Positions 1-5,101 of a stretch of DNA of 5,204 nt are shown one piece after another. The notes under the pieces were generated by a model that worked only from the letters and a program-made list of their open reading frames with translations, did not search any database and was not told where the DNA came from. The stretch comes from Bacteroidales bacterium. Lineage in GTDB: Bacteria; Bacteroidota; Bacteroidia; Bacteroidales; UBA932. Within the stretch, counting starts at the first letter, position 1. Every line of letters begins with the position of its first letter. The stretch is taken from NCBI GenBank assembly GCA_017478685.1, contig JAFVDC010000026.1:1-5204 (forward strand), read 5' to 3'. A program made the translations under genes and the position numbers.

Positions 1-266
1 GCCATAAGGTGGGAGGAAGAGTGCCAGAACACGCGCTTGGCTTCGTCGTCTTCCCACTTGAGGAGGCGGATCTCAACGTCCTCGGTGATGGGACGCATCA
101 CGTCTATGGTTGTTCCTTTGGATGTCTCGGGCTCGTCCGGGCGCTTGATGTTAACTGCCAGTACGTCCGCTGCAAGGCGGGGGCTGATGCTCATTGCCAC
201 GTCATAACCTGTTACGCCAGATTCATACTGACGTACGCTTCCATCCGGGAACTTAATGTTGATCAT
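1..266 (-). CDS. thrS: Threonyl-tRNA synthetase, N-terminal part (cut by window start)
   Basis: This is the first 88 codons of threonyl-tRNA synthetase, the cytoplasmic class II enzyme that charges tRNA-Thr. The protein begins MINIKFPDGSVRQYESG and runs through a TGS domain (about residues 1-70) typical of ThrS, including SPRLAADVLAVNIK. It then enters the editing domain, where HSSSHLMA (residues 82-88 and on) carries the HxxxH zinc/editing motif (H82, H86) known from E. coli ThrS. The catalytic domain and the anticodon-binding domain lie outside the window. The start at 266 is chosen because the TGS fold begins immediately there and the upstream sequence is AT-rich leader. No Shine-Dalgarno is visible, as is usual in Bacteroidota. 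The gene has its own promoter about 55 nt upstream and is not obviously part of the operon behind it. Identification is from motif recognition and is firm. Confidence 0.95.
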   Translation of the reverse strand, partial: MINIKFPDGSVRQYESGVTGYDVAMSISPRLAADVLAVNIKRPDEPETSKGTTIDVMRPITEDVEIRLLKWEDDEAKRVFWHSSSHLM

Positions 267-326
267 AATTTAATTTGAGTTTATTACTTACAAATGTCTT
301 TCACTCGCTATAATTGCAATAGCCTG

Positions 327-334
327 CAAAGATA
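327..334 (-). promoter_or_regulatory. Putative thrS promoter, -7 box TATCTTTG
   Basis: Read on the minus strand the sequence is TATCTTTG, an exact match to the Bacteroidota -7 consensus TAnnTTTG. No convincing TTTG stands 19-21 nt upstream, so the -33 element is weak or absent. Transcription would begin near 320-323, giving a leader of about 55 nt before the thrS ATG at 266. This is too short for a T-box or a typical tRNA-synthetase attenuator. The box lies just beyond the sdaA stop codon. Confidence 0.6.
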
Positions 335-356
335 GTAATTTTTTCAAGGATTTTCC

Positions 357-1565
357 CTATTTCTGCATGTAGTTTAATGCCAGACCGCCCGTGGAGGTTT
401 CTTTATAGAGCGAAGGAAGGTCCTTGCCGGTACGCTTCATCACATCCACCACATGGTCAAAAGAGATGCGGTGCCGGCCGTCGGAGAACGTGGAGTAGAT
501 GTTGGAATCCAGGGCACGGGTGGCGGCAAAGGCGTTTCTTTCTATGCAGGGAATCTGCACCAGGCCGCAGACTGGGTCGCAGGTCATGCCAAGATGGTGC
601 TCAAGGCCCATTTCGGCCGCATATTCAATCTGGTAAGGACTGCCGCCGAAGAGCTGGCATGCAGCGGCCGAAGCCATGGCGCAGGCTACACCAACCTCTC
701 CCTGGCAGCCTACATCGGCCCCGGAAATGGAGGCGTTCTGCTTTACCACGTTGCCGATTATGCCGGCTGTGGCAAGGGCGTGGAGGATGCGCTGGTCACT
801 GAAGGCATGGCCGCGGGAAAGGTGGTAGAGGACCGCAGGGATTACCCCGCACGAGCCGCAGGTGGGGGCGGTGACAATCTGCCCGCCGGAAGCGTTTTCC
901 TCGCTTACGGCAAGGGCATAGGCGAAGACAAGGCCGCGGGAGCGGAGATTGGGCTGATAGCCTTGCGCTTTCACATGGTAAACCGCCGCTTTGCGGGAAA
1001 GGTTGAGGGGCCCCGGAAGCCTTCCTTCGGCCTCAAGGCCGCGCGCAACGGACTCTTGCATGGCATCCCAGATGCCTTGAAGATACGGCCATATCTCAGG
1101 GCCTTCGCAGAGGTCTACGTATTCCCAAATCTGGCGGCCGTTGGACTCGCACCAGTTGATGATGTCGGTGAGGTTGTTCATTGAATATACCTCTCCGGAA
1201 GTGGAATACTCCTTTCCGGGGCCCTCTGAAAGGGCTCCGCCGCCTATAGAGAAGACGGTCCAGGATTCCTGGAGGGAGCCGTCCGGGCCGAATGCCTTGA
1301 AAAGCATTCCGTTGGGATGGTACTCAAGGAAATGGGAAGGCTCCCAGAGTATCTTTGATGGAGCGATGGGCTCCAGGACCTCCAGTATGGCCGAATCTGT
1401 CATATGCCCCTTCCCGGTTGCGGCCAATGAGCCGTAAAGCGTAACCTCAAAGCGGGATGCATCGGCATGCCTGCCTGCGAAAATCTTTGCCGCGTTGTTC
1501 GGCCCCATTGTATGGGAAGACGAGGGGCCCTTCCCTATCCTGTAAAGTTCTTTTAATGAATACAT
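357..1565 (-). CDS. sdaA: L-serine ammonia-lyase (L-serine dehydratase), single-chain iron-sulfur type
   Basis: This 402-residue cytoplasmic enzyme deaminates L-serine to pyruvate and ammonia using a [4Fe-4S] cluster. The N-terminal beta domain (about 1-135) opens with the family signature GPSSSHTMGP (13-22). The alpha domain (about 160-400) contains APTCGSCG (233-240), GADVGCQGE (282-290) and CDPVCGLVQIPC (329-340). Cys287, Cys329 and Cys340 are spaced 42 and 11 residues apart, the same spacing as the three cluster ligands known from the Legionella pneumophila enzyme (C343, C385, C396). The chain ends at TGGLALNYMQK and lacks the near-terminal cysteine that occupies the fourth iron site in that enzyme. 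The gene is last in a three-gene operon, 3 nt behind the glycosyltransferase stop codon. The start at 1565 places the GPSSSHT motif at its usual distance from the N-terminus. Identification is firm; the effect of the short C-terminus is inference. Confidence 0.95.
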   Translation of the reverse strand: MYSLKELYRIGKGPSSSHTMGPNNAAKIFAGRHADASRFEVTLYGSLAATGKGHMTDSAILEVLEPIAPSKILWEPSHFLEYHPNGMLFKAFGPDGSLQESWTVFSIGGGALSEGPGKEYSTSGEVYSMNNLTDIINWCESNGRQIWEYVDLCEGPEIWPYLQGIWDAMQESVARGLEAEGRLPGPLNLSRKAAVYHVKAQGYQPNLRSRGLVFAYALAVSEENASGGQIVTAPTCGSCGVIPAVLYHLSRGHAFSDQRILHALATAGIIGNVVKQNASISGADVGCQGEVGVACAMASAAACQLFGGSPYQIEYAAEMGLEHHLGMTCDPVCGLVQIPCIERNAFAATRALDSNIYSTFSDGRHRISFDHVVDVMKRTGKDLPSLYKETSTGGLALNYMQK

Positions 1566-1568
1566 TCC

Positions 1569-2549
1569 CTAGATACGGTCTTTGATCTGGTATTTGTTGC
1601 GCTCCGTGGAGCTGCGGGAGATCATCTCCCCAAGGAAGCCGGCAAGGAAGAGCATCACGCCCAGGATGACGGCGACAAGGGCAAGGTAGAAAAGCGGCTG
1701 GTCCGTGGCCGCACGGAACTTGAGGCCGTTTGCCTGATGGTAGAGCTTGGCGGCGATAATCCAGATGGTCATTACAAAGCCCACAAGGAACATGAGGATG
1801 CCGCTGGTACCGAAAAAGTGCATGGGCTTGCCCCCGAAACGGGACAGGAACCACAGGCTCATGAGGTCCAGGAGTCCGTTCACAAAGCGGTTCAGGCCGA
1901 ATTTGGATACGCCGTATTTGCGTTTCTGGTGGTGAACGGGCTTCTCCCCTATCTTTTCAAAGCCTGCATTCTTGGCAAGGTACGGGATGTAGCGGTGCAT
2001 CTCTCCGTATACCTCTATATTCTTCACAACCTCCCGGCGGTATGCCTTGAGGCCGCAGTTCATGTCGTGGAGCTTTATGCCTGTAACCTTGCGGGCCGTC
2101 CAGTTGTAGAGTTTGGACGGGAGATTCTTGGTAAGTGGGTTGTCCTTTCTGTGCTGCTTCCAGCCGGAAACAAGGTCATAGCCGTCTTCCCGTATCATCC
2201 GGACCATCTCCGGGATTTCCTCCGGGGAATCCTGGAGGTCTGCGTCCATGGTTACTACGATATCCCCCTCTGCCGCAGCAAAACCCTCATACAGGGCGGC
2301 CGATTTGCCGTAATTCCTGCGGAAGCGGATGGCTTTTACACTGCCCTCCTTGTCATTTCGAGCGCCTTCTTTGTCATTTCGAGCGAGCGAAGCGAGCCGA
2401 GAAATCTCTTCCCAGCTCCCATCCGTAGACCCGTCATCTACAAAGATGATCTCATAGGTGAAGTCCTTGAGGGCTTTGTCAATCCAGGCCTTGAGCTCCG
2501 GGAGGGATTCGGCCTCATTGTAAAGGGGAATGATTATAGAAAGGTCCAT
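1569..2549 (-). CDS. Family 2 glycosyltransferase with two C-terminal membrane segments, carrying an in-frame repeat insertion
   Basis: This 326-residue membrane-associated glycosyltransferase resembles the DPM1/GtrB/ArnC group, whose members transfer a sugar from a nucleotide donor to a polyprenyl phosphate. The GT-A domain opens with MDLSIIIPLYNEAESLP and carries DDGSTD (38-43), the metal-binding DxD region in MDADLQD (101-107) and the subfamily motif RKYGVSKFGL (210-219). Two hydrophobic segments follow, at about 246-268 and 285-307, as is usual for this group. The donor and acceptor cannot be read from sequence. Residues 55-69 include ARNDKEGARNDKEG, a tandem duplication that breaks the expected short loop between the helix after DDGSTDGSW and the strand IRFRRNYGKS. 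It derives from a dispersed DNA repeat but keeps the frame, so the gene appears intact. It sits 3 nt behind the DUF4199 gene and 3 nt ahead of sdaA. The DUF4199-GT2 pairing is common in Bacteroidota. Confidence 0.92.
   Translation of the reverse strand: MDLSIIIPLYNEAESLPELKAWIDKALKDFTYEIIFVDDGSTDGSWEEISRLASLARNDKEGARNDKEGSVKAIRFRRNYGKSAALYEGFAAAEGDIVVTMDADLQDSPEEIPEMVRMIREDGYDLVSGWKQHRKDNPLTKNLPSKLYNWTARKVTGIKLHDMNCGLKAYRREVVKNIEVYGEMHRYIPYLAKNAGFEKIGEKPVHHQKRKYGVSKFGLNRFVNGLLDLMSLWFLSRFGGKPMHFFGTSGILMFLVGFVMTIWIIAAKLYHQANGLKFRAATDQPLFYLALVAVILGVMLFLAGFLGEMISRSSTERNKYQIKDRI
2344..2385. repeat. Two tandem 21-bp units inside the glycosyltransferase gene
   Basis: Units 2344-2364 and 2365-2385 each end in GTCATTTCGAGCG and are identical at 19 of 21 positions. 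The two differences fall at third codon positions of the minus-strand gene (AAG/AAA for Lys and GAG/GAA for Glu), so both units encode the same seven residues (ARNDKEG). The length is a multiple of three, so the reading frame is kept. The second unit runs straight into the longer dispersed repeat at 2373-2407. Confidence 0.85.
2373..2407 (-). repeat. Dispersed GTCATTTCGAGC...GAGAAATC repeat, copy inside the glycosyltransferase gene
   Basis: The sequence begins GTCATTTCGAGCGAGCGA and ends CCGAGAAATCT on the plus strand. Its outer parts ATTTC and GAAAT are complementary, and the core holds GCGAGC twice around GAA. It matches the element at 4794-4819 apart from an expanded core. From memory, very similar short elements occur in many copies, mostly between genes, in assorted bacterial genomes including Bacteroidota. 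Here it is translated, contributing to EISRLASLARND in the glycosyltransferase. Confidence 0.75.
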
Positions 2550-2552
2550 AAC

Positions 2553-3119
2553 TTATTGCTGCTCAGGATTGTCGTTGTCTTCTTTTGGAGGGAAGCCGCC
2601 GCCGAAGAGTTTCTGGAGGAAAATGTAACGGGACATTACGGATGCAAGCACGCTGCCATAAAGGTAGCAGTACAGCCACTGGAAAATGAATGTGAGCACC
2701 GGGAGGTTGGCAAGGGCCGCATCCACGGCGTCACGGTCTGTGGGGAGAAGCTGCGCAGTGGACATCATCTGGTTCACGAATTCGTCCATGGTTTCCGCTG
2801 GCATTTTCATGATAATGAAAGCCTGTGCCGAAGCCAGGATAAGGCCGGAAAGAAACGCCGCCCTTCGGCCCAGTTTGTAGGTATCCTCCATCTTCACGCC
2901 CTCATATTTGTCGCGGAAGCGGAGCATGATGTTTTTCATGATGAGGATGCAGCCGAAGAATTCCACCACCCACAGTATGATGGCCGCCGCCTGCACAAGG
3001 AAAGCGCTGCCGCTTAGGGCCGAAAGTTCCTTCAGGCCCAAGCACGCCACCGACACCGCCCCAAAGAGCAGCCCGGCACGCGCCGCCTCATTCCATATGG
3101 TATTGTTGTCAAATCTCAT
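2553..3119 (-). CDS. DUF4199 family inner-membrane protein
   Basis: This 188-residue protein of unknown function matches the DUF4199 family in its pattern: an N-terminal NTIWNEAARAGLLFGAVS of the form seen in that family, and four predicted membrane segments at about 13-31, 40-62, 86-104 and 139-163. A soluble loop (about 105-138) contains a FVNQMM-type stretch. The tail (172-188) is hydrophilic and acidic (FPPKEDNDNPEQQ). It is first in the operon, 3 nt ahead of the glycosyltransferase. Family members commonly sit beside a family 2 glycosyltransferase, which suggests a partner role in envelope glycan or lipid-linked sugar work, but this is context only. The start at 3119 is the only sensible one, since the next Met follows two membrane segments. 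The start lies only a few nucleotides after the predicted transcription start, so the mRNA would have almost no leader. Confidence 0.85.
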   Translation of the reverse strand: MRFDNNTIWNEAARAGLLFGAVSVACLGLKELSALSGSAFLVQAAAIILWVVEFFGCILIMKNIMLRFRDKYEGVKMEDTYKLGRRAAFLSGLILASAQAFIIMKMPAETMDEFVNQMMSTAQLLPTDRDAVDAALANLPVLTFIFQWLYCYLYGSVLASVMSRYIFLQKLFGGGFPPKEDNDNPEQQ

Positions 3120-3127
3120 ACAGACTG

Positions 3128-3135
3128 CAAAGATA
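3128..3135 (-). promoter_or_regulatory. Putative promoter of the DUF4199-GT2-sdaA operon, -7 box TATCTTTG
   Basis: The minus strand reads TATCTTTG, an exact Bacteroidota -7 box, 8 nt past the hipA stop codon. No clear TTTG lies 19-21 nt upstream. The -33 region would fall within the last codons of hipA. Expected initiation near 3121-3124 leaves a leader of only about 2-5 nt before the ATG at 3119. If correct, the operon is transcribed independently of hipBA, although read-through from hipBA is possible because no terminator hairpin is visible between them. Confidence 0.55.
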
Positions 3136-3143
3136 CGCTTTTT

Positions 3144-4427
3144 TTATATTCCATGTGCGTGGCTCTTGATATGAGACGAAATCAGAGATATGACCGGGGC
3201 ATCAACTCCTGTCTCCAAGGCAATTGTCTGAAATGAGTTTACAGCATCTGAAACTTCCTCCAGAATATGTGCGGCATTCTTGATATCCGCTTGTTCGGCA
3301 AATCTCATGATGTCGGTGCGCGTCACCTGGCGGTTTTGACCGGACATGCTCAAAACATGGCGGTCACCAATAAACTTGTTCATCAGGTTCACGGTAAATG
3401 TCACGTCATAGGCAGGTGAAAGCCGCCATTTTCCGTCAGGGGTAAGAATAAAAGAGACATTTTTGTCATGGTCGTCACAAACACCTGAAAGATAGTTGAA
3501 AACAGCCCTTCTGAACACTTGTTCAAGATCCTGGTAAGACAGCCTCATCTTCCTGCACACTTTAATAAGCTGCTCATAGGAAACTGTTTCTCCATTCAGG
3601 GCCCGGAGCGTGGCCACATGATATTTCTCTCCGTTTTTCCTGTCAAAACGTTCCGTAAGGAAATGGTTTCGGCCCTCCAGATTTAACAATTGGCAGTTTT
3701 CCATCTTGATGCCGCATTTCCTTGCCATTTTTGAATATGTGTATTCTACTTCGGCTGTGGGCCAGATATCAGAGTCCCTGAATTTCAGGATGTAATGTGT
3801 AAAATCTTCGGGGAGCAGGAACTGCCCGGACTTTACTTCTCCACTTCTCCAATTAATTGCAATTATGGCTTTTGGGTGCATACCGCCGGCACTCATGCCA
3901 ACCGCCATCAGATCCGCTATTCCAGGATGGGTGCTAAGGTCTACGGATACACCTTCACGGCTGCGCTGTATTTCCCTTGACAATTCATAAAGTTCCTCCA
4001 ACACCAATGAGCTCTCCGGAGCCATTCCATCATACAACGAAGGCACAAACTCCAGCGCCCCCATACCCCTTTTTCCTATAAAAGCCAACTTATCCACGGC
4101 AGTAATGTCGGAATGCCGAATCTTTGTACTGTCTACCCAGGCCGAAAAAACGGCATTCCCCCAATCATCGGGCAGTGCGCCTGAGAGGAATCTGGGCAGC
4201 CCTTCATAGTCCGTAGCACGGCACCAGTCCGACAGTCCTTGCCTGACCATATATATACTATGGTTATATGGGCCGACGGGATCCAGATCCCAGCCATAGG
4301 ATACATAGTCCGGGTGAAACGACACAATTGAGCCCAGTTTCCCAAAATGCTGCTTGTACCCACCAATCAACTTTAGCTTGCATATTTCCCGCCCCCAAAG
4401 AAGGACACTTATTATATTGTCTTTCAT
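3144..4427 (-). CDS. hipA: HipA-family serine/threonine kinase toxin
   Basis: This 427-residue protein matches full-length HipA kinases (E. coli HipA is 440), which phosphorylate an aminoacyl-tRNA synthetase or related target to stop growth. An N-terminal subdomain (about 1-125) includes FLSGALPDDWG (80-90), recalling the couple-HipA domain. The Ser/Gly-rich loop is MSAGGMHPKA (178-187), in which Ser179 corresponds to the regulatory autophosphorylation Ser150 of E. coli HipA. HYILKF (211-216) carries the ATP-binding lysine (K215). The catalytic loop CDDHDKN (317-323) supplies Asp318 and Asn323, and SPAYDV (337-342) supplies the metal-binding Asp341. All key kinase residues are present, so the enzyme should be active. 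The start codon overlaps the antitoxin stop by 4 nt (ATGA), implying translational coupling. The gene is visibly richer in AT than the operon downstream, consistent with horizontal acquisition. The target is not predictable from sequence. Confidence 0.9.
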   Translation of the reverse strand: MKDNIISVLLWGREICKLKLIGGYKQHFGKLGSIVSFHPDYVSYGWDLDPVGPYNHSIYMVRQGLSDWCRATDYEGLPRFLSGALPDDWGNAVFSAWVDSTKIRHSDITAVDKLAFIGKRGMGALEFVPSLYDGMAPESSLVLEELYELSREIQRSREGVSVDLSTHPGIADLMAVGMSAGGMHPKAIIAINWRSGEVKSGQFLLPEDFTHYILKFRDSDIWPTAEVEYTYSKMARKCGIKMENCQLLNLEGRNHFLTERFDRKNGEKYHVATLRALNGETVSYEQLIKVCRKMRLSYQDLEQVFRRAVFNYLSGVCDDHDKNVSFILTPDGKWRLSPAYDVTFTVNLMNKFIGDRHVLSMSGQNRQVTRTDIMRFAEQADIKNAAHILEEVSDAVNSFQTIALETGVDAPVISLISSHIKSHAHGI

Positions 4428-4720
4428 AATCTTCCGTTTTTAGCGTAAAGACTATCAGGCATTTCCGGGAGAATTGATGAAAGGTCATTGAGGCGCTGAA
4501 CGGCTCTTAGAAGGGCTATGAAGTTATCCAGACGAATAGACCCCGCCTCTCCCCTTTCAAAACGGACAATGGTCATAATTGAGACCCCGCTTTGCAAAGC
4601 CACCTCTTTTTGGGTTAATCCTAAACGGGTTCGGCATTTACGGAAGCGTTCACCAAGCCCCGCAGAGAGTTCTCCGTTGGAAAACTCATAAATGTCCTGT
4701 ATCTGATCCAAATAATCCAT
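4424..4720 (-). CDS. hipB: HipB-like XRE-family antitoxin and autorepressor
   Basis: This 98-residue DNA-binding protein has a helix-turn-helix of the XRE/Cro type at about 23-78 (GERFRKCRTRLGLTQKEVAL, then SGVSIMTIVRFERGEAGS). The recognition helix is about 47-55. It precedes hipA with a 4-nt overlap, the standard antitoxin-first order, so it should bind the kinase and repress its own operon. An upstream in-frame ATG at 4735 would give 103 residues (MYICR extra). I prefer 4720 because the -7 box TATATTTG covers 4732-4725, so transcription should start at about 4718-4721. The 4735 ATG would then lie upstream of the mRNA. The resulting message is leaderless or nearly so, which is an inference. 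Residues 1-22 are a short acidic extension with no family match that I recognise. Confidence 0.87.
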   Translation of the reverse strand: MDYLDQIQDIYEFSNGELSAGLGERFRKCRTRLGLTQKEVALQSGVSIMTIVRFERGEAGSIRLDNFIALLRAVQRLNDLSSILPEMPDSLYAKNGRL

Positions 4721-4724
4721 ACGG

Positions 4725-4749
4725 CAAATATACATATTTGATGATTATT
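4725..4749. promoter_or_regulatory. Candidate HipB operator, proximal copy
   Basis: CAAATATACATATTTG (4725-4740) is a perfect inverted repeat with 7-bp arms around a central AC. It covers the hipBA -7 box completely. It is followed by ATGATTATT, and the whole 25-nt unit recurs at 4766-4790 with 22 of 25 identical positions. A dimeric XRE repressor bound here would block RNA polymerase. HipB binding is inferred from position and symmetry. Confidence 0.65.
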
Positions 4750-4756
4750 ATGCAAA
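4725..4756 (-). promoter_or_regulatory. hipBA promoter, TTTG-N20-TATATTTG
   Basis: On the minus strand a TTTG at 4756-4753 and a TATATTTG at 4732-4725 are separated by exactly 20 nt, matching the Bacteroidota -33/-7 promoter arrangement. The -33 TTTG sits in the palindrome GCAAATTTGC (4752-4761) and the -7 box sits in the palindrome at 4725-4740. Initiation is expected around 4718-4721, at the ATG at 4720. A second -7-like box TATTTTTG (4771-4764) lacks a matching -33 element. Confidence 0.7.
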
Positions 4757-4765
4757 TTTGCCGCA

Positions 4766-4790
4766 AAAATATACAAATATGATGATTATT
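4766..4790. promoter_or_regulatory. Candidate HipB operator, distal copy
   Basis: This 25-nt unit matches 4725-4749 at 22 positions and starts 41 bp further upstream, close to four helical turns, so both sites would face the same side of the DNA. Its palindrome is degenerate (AAAATATACAAATATG), suggesting weaker binding, perhaps helped by cooperativity with the proximal site. The shared tail GATGATTATT is part of the repeat and may be recognised as well. Confidence 0.5.
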
Positions 4791-4793
4791 TAA

Positions 4794-4819
4794 GATTTCT
4801 CGACTTCGCTCGAAATGAC
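4794..4819 (+). repeat. Dispersed GTCATTTCGAGC...GAGAAATC repeat, intergenic copy
   Basis: The plus strand starts GATTTCTCGACTTCGCTC and ends GAAATGAC. Its reverse complement has the same GTCATTTCGAGCG start and GAGAAATC end as the copy inside the glycosyltransferase gene, with a shorter core. The ends ATTTC and GAAAT can pair. It lies just upstream of the hipBA operators, in the opposite orientation to the 2373-2407 copy, the normal intergenic setting for such an element. Confidence 0.75.
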
Positions 4820-4822
4820 GCC

Positions 4823-4904
4823 CGGCCACAAAAACGGCCAAAAACGTGGACGAGGGTGGCAAAATACCCGGTTCGGCCACAAAAACGGCCAAATACGTGG
4901 ACGA
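4823..4904. repeat. Two 31-nt direct repeats with 51-bp period
   Basis: Units 4823-4853 and 4874-4904 both begin CGGCCACAAAAACGGCC and end ACGTGGACGA. They differ at a single base (A versus T), with 20 nt of unrelated spacer between them. Each contains GGCC twice around ACAAAAAC, so a short GGCC/GGCC stem is possible. Translated on the minus strand both give HVFGRFCGR, but no credible gene uses that frame. Two copies are too few and the spacer too short for a CRISPR array. Confidence 0.85.
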
Positions 4905-4949
4905 AGAATGGTTGTTGGGATATGGTTAAGGCACAAATTATCTTGTGGC

Positions 4950-5045
4950 CTCGATGGTATAGGTGAAACTGTCGGACCGATAATAGCCGATATTGAATTC
5001 GACAGGGACTCCGTCTTAGAGGCTGTACGGGCATATTTTTATTAA
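4950..5045 (+). pseudogene. Possible C-terminal remnant of a lost gene
   Basis: An open stretch ending at the TAA at 5043-5045 encodes LDGIGETVGPIIADIEFD and then RDSVLEAVRAYFY. It has the amphipathic, balanced composition of a real protein tail and lacks a start codon of its own in sequence of the same character. The upstream part of the frame runs through the 31-nt repeats and reads as junk. It may be the 3' end of a plus-strand gene whose body was lost or displaced. I do not recognise the family. The minus strand of the same bases also gives a plausible peptide (GVPVEFNIGYYRSDSFTYT), so the direction is uncertain. Confidence 0.25.
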
Positions 5046-5071
5046 AAATTAGATTATTGATTTTTTAATAA

Positions 5072-5101
5072 TTGGAATTTTAATAAAAATAACTATCTTT
5101 G
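5072..5101 (+). promoter_or_regulatory. Promoter of the rightward ATPase gene, TTG-N19-TATCTTTG
   Basis: TTG at 5072-5074 and TATCTTTG at 5094-5101 are 19 nt apart, a good Bacteroidota -33/-7 promoter. The surrounding sequence is extremely AT-rich. Expected initiation near 5105-5108 gives a leader of roughly 11-14 nt before the ATG at 5119. Confidence 0.7.

Noticed and set aside
267..326. T-box or other riboswitch ahead of thrS
   Set aside because: The predicted leader is about 55 nt, AT-rich, with no visible specifier hairpin, antiterminator or terminator.
453..1184. A 243-codon open frame on the plus strand opposite sdaA
   Set aside because: The product is a glycine- and alanine-rich mirror of the serine dehydratase codons, with no motifs and no promoter.
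2373..2407. Frameshift or pseudogene call for the glycosyltransferase because of the repeat
   Set aside because: The frame continues through the repeat, catalytic motifs lie on both sides, and the C-terminal membrane segments and the downstream gene spacing are normal.
1737..3017. A 426-codon open frame on the plus strand, antisense to the glycosyltransferase and DUF4199 genes
   Set aside because: The opposite strand carries two well-recognised proteins with motifs and operon spacing. The plus-strand product has no recognisable domain and crosses the boundary between the two genes, as expected of a shadow frame in GC-rich codons.
4823..4904. Minimal CRISPR array
   Set aside because: Only two repeats, a 20-nt spacer, no leader and no cas genes. 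The unit also lies beside another dispersed repeat, which fits an intergenic repeat element better.
4815..5045. A 76-codon plus-strand frame through the 31-nt repeats
   Set aside because: Its first half is repeat translation (GHKNGQ twice). Only the tail from about 4950 looks protein-like, and that is listed separately as a possible remnant.
5054..5073. Hairpin ATTATT...AATAAT as a transcription terminator
   Set aside because: The stem has only A-T pairs and six base pairs, and it overlaps the promoter of the rightward gene. In such AT-rich sequence it is likely chance.
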